Shown: positions 59,273 to 64,000 of the stretch, piece after piece | Numbering within the stretch: position 1 is the first letter of the stretch | Layout of the letters: every line of letters begins with the position of its first letter | NCBI GenBank assembly: GCA_963601915.1 | Contig: CAVCGL010000001.1 | Span: forward strand, 62,001 to 126,000 | Direction of reading: 5' to 3' | Length of the DNA stretch: 64,000 bases | Origin: Butyricicoccus_A sp963601915 | Lineage (GTDB): Bacteria; Bacillota; Clostridia; Oscillospirales; Butyricicoccaceae | Position numbers and translations under genes: made by a program | The notes under the pieces: generated by a model | Databases searched by the model: none | What the model saw: the letters and a program-made list of their open reading frames with translations, nothing else | What the model was told of the DNA's origin: nothing

Positions 59273-60178
59273 TTCTGCGGCACAGACGCCGGTTCCATCA
59301 AAATGGGGGATAAAGCTCTCGCTGATGGCTTCCGCATCCTGTGTCCAGCCATCTAAGCCGAGAAATGCCATTTCCTCACAGGCTTCTGCGTAGGCTTCGT
59401 CCGTGATGGGATGCATCAGCTCTGGATAGTCCGTCAGATCGGTGCACGGCGTAAACTGCCGCATGAGACTGACAAAGACATCGGTTTTCCAGTGTTTCGC
59501 AATCGTGCGCAGAATATGCGCTGTGTCCGAACCAAGGCCCGGAAGCATCAGGTGGCGAATAATGGTACCGGAACGCATGAGACCATCTGCATCTATGACC
59601 GGCTCGGCTGTTTGCCGCACCATCTCGTCGATGGCGTCTACCGCGACATCAAAATAGTCTGCGGCATGCGAATAGCGCTCGCTGTAATAAGAGCTGTAGT
59701 ATTTAAAATCAGGAAGATAAATATCTATCAGTCCGTCTAACATGCGCAGGGTCTCTACGCGCTCATAGCCGCCGCAATTGTAAATAATCGGAATGGTCAG
59801 ACCGCGCTTGCGTGCAAGCGGAATGGCTTCTGTGAGCTGTGCAGCATAATGCGTGGGTGTGACCAGATCAATATTGTGGGCGCCGCGCTTCTGCAGGGAC
59901 AAAAACGTATCTGCCAGCCCGGAGCTGTCCGTACAGATACCGGATGCGTTGGCATCCGTGCCGGAAATATCATGGTTTTGACAGTATACACAGCTGAGCG
60001 GACAGTGGCAGAAAAAGACAGTGCCTGCGCCTCTTGTGCCGGACAGACACGGCTCTTCCCATTGGTGTAAATAGGCGAGCCCTACGCGAATCTGGTCATC
60101 GGCGCCACAGAATCCGCGTTCGCCTGCGTTTCGGTTTGCACCGCACATACGCGGGCACAGCGTACAGTGTTCGAGCAT
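59270..60178 (-). CDS. Radical SAM protein related to pyruvate-formate-lyase activase
   Basis: 302 residues. The N-terminal MLEHCTLCPRMCGANRNAGERGFCG carries a Cys pattern that may hold an auxiliary metal site. The radical SAM cluster CxxxCxxC is in FFCHCPLSCVYCQNHDIS. LPDFKYYSSYYSERYSHAADY and TIIRHLMLPGLGSDT match the PflA-like COG1313 group, whose partner enzymes are mostly unknown. The start at 60178 is preferred over a longer hydrophobic extension because GGGGGCATTTC precedes it. Divergent from the adenine deaminase gene, 108 bases apart. Confidence 0.85.
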   Translation of the reverse strand: MLEHCTLCPRMCGANRNAGERGFCGADDQIRVGLAYLHQWEEPCLSGTRGAGTVFFCHCPLSCVYCQNHDISGTDANASGICTDSSGLADTFLSLQKRGAHNIDLVTPTHYAAQLTEAIPLARKRGLTIPIIYNCGGYERVETLRMLDGLIDIYLPDFKYYSSYYSERYSHAADYFDVAVDAIDEMVRQTAEPVIDADGLMRSGTIIRHLMLPGLGSDTAHILRTIAKHWKTDVFVSLMRQFTPCTDLTDYPELMHPITDEAYAEACEEMAFLGLDGWTQDAEAISESFIPHFDGTGVCAAE

Positions 60179-60286
60179 GAAATGCCCCCTTTCTTGTCTA
60201 TCATAGCATAAAAGACTGGGAAAATACAAGAAAATGCGGTATACTGTTATACAGAGAAAACACGAACAGATGGGAAGTGTCATACG

Positions 60287-61993
60287 ATGGATTTTTCAAA
60301 GTTTCCTGAACTGGCAAAGGCAGCCAGAGGAGAGGTACAGGCAGATCTGGTATTTCGAGGCGGCAATGTCATCAATGTCTTTACTGGAGAGATTTTGCGC
60401 ACTTCGGTTGCTGTCACAGATGGCGTGATTGTCGGCATCGGTGATGCATATACCGGCAAACAAGAAATTGATCTTACTGGAAAGTATCTGTGTCCGGGAT
60501 TTATTGATGGACATTTGCATTTGGAATCGACGATGGTGACACCGGCTGAGCTGGTTGAACAGGCGGTTAAGTGCGGCACGACGACGTATATTGCCGATCC
60601 ACATGAGGCAGCAAATGTCAGCGGTGCGGCAGGCATTGATTATATTCTGGATGAGACCGAAGATGTTCCGGCCAACGTCTATGTCATGATGCCGTCTTGT
60701 GTGCCAGCGCTGCCCTTTGAGGACAATGGCTGTACCTTTGACGCAGCGGAAATGAAAAAATATCAAAATAATCCGCGCATTTTGGGACTGGGCGAAGTTA
60801 TGGACTATGTATCTACCGTCAATGCCGATCCCGTGATGACAGAAAAGCTCGCGTTGTTTGATGGAAAACCCAAGGACGGACATGCACCGGGCTTGACGGG
60901 AAAACAGCTCAACACCTATGTGCTGGCTGGCATTACGAACGATCATGAGTGCTCTACCGTAGAAGAAGTGCTGGAAAAGCGCCGTCTTGGTATGCATATT
61001 CATATCCGAGAGGGCAGTGCTGCCCGCAATCTGGAACCGATTGTCAATGGGATTATCATGCACAACATGGACATCGGCGGCTTTTCGTTCTGCACAGATG
61101 ATAAGCACATTGAAGATATTCATACAGAAGGACATATTGACCATTGTGTGCGAAAAGCGATTGACTGCGGCATTGCACCGGTTGATGCGATTCGTATGGC
61201 GACGATCAATACGGCACGGCATTATGGCTTAGAACATCAGACCGGTGCGATTGCACCGGGATTACAGGCTGATCTCATCGTATTGGATGATTTGGAGACC
61301 GTCAAAATTCACACAGTATATTATAAAGGCAAGGATGTTGAGGGATTTCATGCGCAGCCGAAGCTGCCGCAGGACAGCCCGCTGCGCCGCACCGTGCACA
61401 GCTTGCCGGTCAGACCAGAGCAATTGGAACTGCCGGTCGGAGAAAAAACGGATGTCATCCGTGTCATTCCGAATGAACTGATTACGGGACATGAGAAAGT
61501 ACGTCTGCCGCAGAAAAATGGCTTGTTCATGCCGGATGATTTGTACAGCAAAATTGCCGTAGTCGAACGGCACCACAACACAGGAAAAGTCGGCGTCGGC
61601 GCTGTCATGGATTTTAATATACAAAACGGTGCGATTGCATCCACTGTGGCGCATGACAGTCACAACCTGTCTGTCATTGGAGACAACGATGAAGACATGC
61701 TGCGCGCCATTGAGCATTTGCGTGAGATTGGCGGCGGCTATACGCTAGTACAAAACGGAAAAATTCTGTATACCGTTCCTCTGCCGATTATGGGACTGAT
61801 GAGTGATGCGGGATTCCATGCCGTACAGTCGGAGCTTTCTGCAATGATTGCGAAAGCGCATGAGATGGGGGTGCCGAAGGGCGTTTCACCACTGACGCTG
61901 TTGTCATTCCTGGCACTTCCGGTGATTCCGGCACTGCGTATTACACCGCGTGGTGTGTTTGACGTAGAAAAAATGCAATTTTTAGCACAATAA
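60287..61993 (+). CDS. ade: Adenine deaminase
   Basis: An amidohydrolase that deaminates adenine to hypoxanthine in purine salvage. 568 residues. The metal motif is in CPGFIDGHLHLESTMV; further blocks are TTTYIADPHEAANV, LGLGEVMDYVSTV, AGITNDHECSTVEEV and HIHIREGSAARNL. The C-terminal Ade-specific domain has VDFNI-like MDFNIQNGAIASTVAHDSHN and GGGYTLVQNGKI. The length is normal. ATG at 60287 with GGGAAG upstream. Divergent from the radical SAM gene. Confidence 0.96.
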   Translation: MDFSKFPELAKAARGEVQADLVFRGGNVINVFTGEILRTSVAVTDGVIVGIGDAYTGKQEIDLTGKYLCPGFIDGHLHLESTMVTPAELVEQAVKCGTTTYIADPHEAANVSGAAGIDYILDETEDVPANVYVMMPSCVPALPFEDNGCTFDAAEMKKYQNNPRILGLGEVMDYVSTVNADPVMTEKLALFDGKPKDGHAPGLTGKQLNTYVLAGITNDHECSTVEEVLEKRRLGMHIHIREGSAARNLEPIVNGIIMHNMDIGGFSFCTDDKHIEDIHTEGHIDHCVRKAIDCGIAPVDAIRMATINTARHYGLEHQTGAIAPGLQADLIVLDDLETVKIHTVYYKGKDVEGFHAQPKLPQDSPLRRTVHSLPVRPEQLELPVGEKTDVIRVIPNELITGHEKVRLPQKNGLFMPDDLYSKIAVVERHHNTGKVGVGAVMDFNIQNGAIASTVAHDSHNLSVIGDNDEDMLRAIEHLREIGGGYTLVQNGKILYTVPLPIMGLMSDAGFHAVQSELSAMIAKAHEMGVPKGVSPLTLLSFLALPVIPALRITPRGVFDVEKMQFLAQ

Positions 61994-61999
61994 CAAGCA

Positions 62000-62027
62000 A
62001 AAACCACCGGTTTTACCGGTGGTTTTG
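62000..62027. terminator. Terminator of ade and HAD genes
   Basis: The stem AAAACCACCGG / CCGGTGGTTTT is compact and lies between convergent genes. Confidence 0.9.
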
Positions 62028-62031
62028 TGAT

Positions 62032-62682
62032 TTACAGGGATAATAACAGATCTTTCAGCTGTGCTGGTGTTTCGACGATATGCGCAGCGTGGTGGGCTTC
62101 TGCTTCCTCTCGGCTGCCAAAACCATACAAGACATACGTGCAGTCAATGCCATGCTTGCGGGAGCCTTCCACATCGAACAAGCGATCTCCGATCATTTCG
62201 ACGTCGGATGGATCTGGATTTCCGGCGCGCTGCAATGCCAGTTCGACAATTTGCTCTTTAGCATCCATTTTACCATCCAATGTGGCACCGCAAATGGCTT
62301 CTAAATACGGCGTCAATCCGAATTTGTCTGCAATGCGGGTAGAAAAGGCTTCTGGTTTGCTGGTGACCATAAAGCAGCGTTTTCCTGCGTCATTTAAGGC
62401 TTTTAGCATCTCTGGGATGCCATCATAGACGCGATTTTCAAACAGACCGCCGGTTGAATATCTGGCGCGGTAATCGCGGACAGCCTGCTGCGCTTGTTCT
62501 TTGTTCATGCCTGCAATATCCATGAAGCTGTCAATGAGCGGGGGCCCGATAAAACGGCGCAGATCTTCCTCAGACGGATAAGGCCAATGCTGTAAATCCA
62601 ACGCATGACGGACACAATTTAAGATTCCCTCGCCGGAATCGGTTAATGTTCCGTCGAGATCAAAAAAGAAAATATGTTTCAT
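62032..62682 (-). CDS. HAD-family phosphatase (phosphoglycolate phosphatase-like)
   Basis: 216 residues. HAD motif I is IFFFDLDGTLTDSGEG (nucleophile Asp and acid Asp), motif II MVTSKPEAF, the conserved lysine is in LDGKMDAKEQI, and motif IV is VEMIGDRLFDVEGS. The helical cap (residues about 15-85) is of the C1 type seen in PGP/Gph and pyrophosphatase PpaX proteins. The substrate is not decidable from sequence. A start with AGGAGAT lies nearby. Its promoter appears to be in the 66 bases before sigK's 3' end. Confidence 0.88.
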   Translation of the reverse strand: MKHIFFFDLDGTLTDSGEGILNCVRHALDLQHWPYPSEEDLRRFIGPPLIDSFMDIAGMNKEQAQQAVRDYRARYSTGGLFENRVYDGIPEMLKALNDAGKRCFMVTSKPEAFSTRIADKFGLTPYLEAICGATLDGKMDAKEQIVELALQRAGNPDPSDVEMIGDRLFDVEGSRKHGIDCTYVLYGFGSREEAEAHHAAHIVETPAQLKDLLLSL

Positions 62683-62748
62683 ATCAAATCTCCTGTTTGG
62701 TAATAAGACTTGATATGAGTGTATCAGATTTTGTCCGTTCCTGCAAGG

Positions 62749-63441
62749 TTAGAGCTGGGATTCCAAGGTGCGGCGCAGTTTGAGCAGAGCTTTTTTCTCA
62801 ATGCGGGAGATGTACGAGCGGGAGATCGCATATTGTTTGGCGGTTTCGCGCTGCGTGAGCGGCGGCTGACCGGTCAAACCATAACGCAGACGAATAATTT
62901 CTCGTTCCCGCGGCTCCAATGCCTGCATCGCGCGAAACAGCAGCTGGCCTTGATCGCTGTTGTCCACCTGCTCTAAGCCATGGTCATGGCTGGATAAAAC
63001 ATCCATCAGAGACAAGGAGCTGCCATCTCCGTCTTGCTCCATCGGTTCATCCAGAGAAATGTCTCCGGCGTATTTCTTCACGGCGCGGAAATGCATGAGG
63101 ATTTCATTTTCAATACAACGGGAAACATAGGTCGCAAGGCGCACGTTTTTATCCGGATCGAAAGTAGAGATGCCCTTGATAAGCCCGATGGTTCCAATGG
63201 AAATCAGATCGTCGGTTTCTGAGGAAGCGGCATAATATTTTTTGACAATATGCGCAACAAGACGAAGATTGTGTTCGATGAGCATTTCACGGGCTTGTGT
63301 GTCACCCTTTTGCATGGCTGCAATACAGGCGGCTTCTTGCTCGGCGCTGAGCGGACGGGGAAAAGAGCCGGAGGGAGAAGAAACACGCAGAATGCAAAAG
63401 GCGGCACCGCAGATGAGCGCCGTTGTAAGAGAAATTAACAT
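62749..63441 (-). CDS. sigK: Sporulation sigma factor SigK (contiguous pro-form)
   Basis: 230 residues. The hydrophobic N-terminus MLISLTTALICGAAFCILRV, ahead of FPRPLSAEQE, is the inhibitory pro-sequence that is cut in the mother cell. Region 2 has DDLISIGTIGLIKGISTFDP and LATYVSRCIENEILMHFR; region 4 has LEPREREIIRLRYGLTGQPP and ISRSYISRIEKKALLKL. The gene is not interrupted by a skin-type element, unlike in Bacillus subtilis. ATG 63441 has GGAAGGTG upstream; the longer start is not needed. It implies that the organism has, or recently had, the sporulation program. Confidence 0.93.
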   Translation of the reverse strand: MLISLTTALICGAAFCILRVSSPSGSFPRPLSAEQEAACIAAMQKGDTQAREMLIEHNLRLVAHIVKKYYAASSETDDLISIGTIGLIKGISTFDPDKNVRLATYVSRCIENEILMHFRAVKKYAGDISLDEPMEQDGDGSSLSLMDVLSSHDHGLEQVDNSDQGQLLFRAMQALEPREREIIRLRYGLTGQPPLTQRETAKQYAISRSYISRIEKKALLKLRRTLESQL

Positions 63442-63566
63442 ACAATCACCTTCCACTTCGGAATGCTTTAGCATATGCTGAGAGAAGTTGTCTGGTGCAT
63501 CTCTGGTAAACAAAACTCCAGCATGTAGAGACGAGAAAAGATTTTTTTACATTTTTGAAATTCTGA

Positions 63567-63595
63567 TTGAGAAAGTGCCGGATTCACGCTATAAT
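63567..63595 (+). promoter_or_regulatory. Promoter of the terminal methyltransferase gene
   Basis: TTGAGA (63567-63572), a 17-base spacer, TATAAT (63590-63595), 60 bases before the gene start. Confidence 0.8.
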
Positions 63596-63654
63596 ACGGA
63601 TATAAGGAAAGTTTGATTAGGAGGCTAACGGATAAGAAGAGGAGAGAGGTAGCT

Positions 63655-64000
63655 ATGGATAAAAATATGATACTCTCTGGTGTGTCGGAGACCATGCTGC
63701 AAACAGTCTATGCCAGAGCAAAAGAGAGTAAAGGCAGAGGTGTAATCTGTGATCCGAAATCTGAGGAAATGATTAGAAAACTGGACTATGATTTTTCACT
63801 TGCGGATACGGATAAGGCCATGCATAGTGGCGTGATTGCCCGTACCATCGTGTTGGACCACTTGGTTTCTGGATGGCTTGCGAAGAACCCGAATGCTGTT
63901 GTGGTGAATATCGCTTGTGGGCTGGATACTCGGTGCTATCGGATGAGCGGTTACACCCATTGGTACAACCTCGACTTGCCGGAAGTTATTGCTGTACGAA
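63655..64000 (+). CDS. Class I SAM-dependent O-methyltransferase, LCM family (3' end outside window)
   Basis: The open frame from the ATG at 63655 runs to the window edge (115 codons visible). It reads MDKNMILSGVSETMLQTVYAR, then ICDPKSEEMIRKLDYDFS. The SAM-binding motif follows as VVNIACGLDTRCYRM, and then WYNLDLPEVI. This is the start of the leucine-carboxyl-methyltransferase-like family that includes polyketide O-methyltransferases. GGAGAGAGG lies upstream. Codon use is less GC-biased (ATA, GTG, AGA), which may point to a separate origin. The substrate is unknown. Confidence 0.85.
   Translation, partial: MDKNMILSGVSETMLQTVYARAKESKGRGVICDPKSEEMIRKLDYDFSLADTDKAMHSGVIARTIVLDHLVSGWLAKNPNAVVVNIACGLDTRCYRMSGYTHWYNLDLPEVIAVR

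Overview
The window looks like a stretch of chromosome from a spore-forming, anaerobic member of the Clostridia, probably an Oscillospirales / Butyricicoccus-Agathobaculum type gut bacterium. The evidence is moderate GC, strong AGGAGG ribosome sites, TTGACA/TATAAT promoters, a monomeric [FeFe]-hydrogenase, diaminopimelate synthesis by DapL, glutamine synthetase III, a contiguous pro-SigK gene, a YmxH-type sporulation protein and a T-box leader. The genus is inference only. I see no tRNA, rRNA, CRISPR array, insertion sequence or prophage. Almost everything is ordinary core genome with compact operons separated by bidirectional hairpin terminators.

Layout. 0-4.3 kb: end of an anaerobic cobalamin operon (cbiB, cobD, cbiP, cobA, cbiC). 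4.3-5.1 kb: three small unknown genes on the minus strand. 5.2-14.7 kb: housekeeping genes (phosphoesterase, coaX, nth, glyA, rarA, mtaB, an HPr-like protein, dacF, an abundant-looking small P-loop protein, a DUF4363/DUF421 membrane pair). 14.8-19.2 kb: branched-chain amino acid genes, ilvB-ilvN behind a T-box and ilvD behind its own attenuator-like leader; ilvC is absent and ilvA lies at 43.5 kb. 19.2-20.4 kb: a padR/padC phenolic-acid switch with a visible ATGT-N8-ACAT operator. 20.5-29.5 kb: an S1-domain protein, DUF951, a nucleoside phosphorylase, an oxidoreductase, an LTA-synthase-like sulfatase and the overlapping operon dapF-pyrG-dapL.

29.6-42.2 kb is the most interesting part: a nitrogen-assimilation block. 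It holds glnA (GSI) with an ANTAR RNA-binding regulator, gltB-gltD (GOGAT), glnN (GSIII), and an ammonium transporter fused to a PII domain. The leaders of gltB, glnN and the transporter each contain a short hairpin with a six-base loop (AAAGGC, AACGGC, AAAGAC; A at loop position 1, G at position 4). This is the hallmark of ANTAR target RNAs, and in every case the hairpin overlaps the 5' arm of an intrinsic terminator, so the two folds exclude each other. The regulator in the same block lacks the usual phospho-acceptor aspartate. The picture is a local antitermination regulon in which the ANTAR protein lets polymerase into the ammonium-uptake and assimilation genes. For gltB and glnN the visible promoter leaves no room for the usual upstream second hairpin, suggesting a one-hairpin variant of the target.

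42.3-64 kb: a YczE-like membrane protein, a small lipoprotein, ilvA, an orphan fumarase-beta-like subunit, a hydrogenase with a palindrome inside its promoter, a cell-wall amidase / deacetylase pair, ymxH, rpsB-tsf, an aldolase, a LysR regulator, a two-domain PPK2 kinase, a Fur/PerR regulator, phosphofructokinase with a Lys/Glu/Asp tail, a nitrilase-family amidase, pckA, a radical SAM activase-like protein, adenine deaminase, a HAD phosphatase, sigK, and the start of a methyltransferase cut by the window edge.
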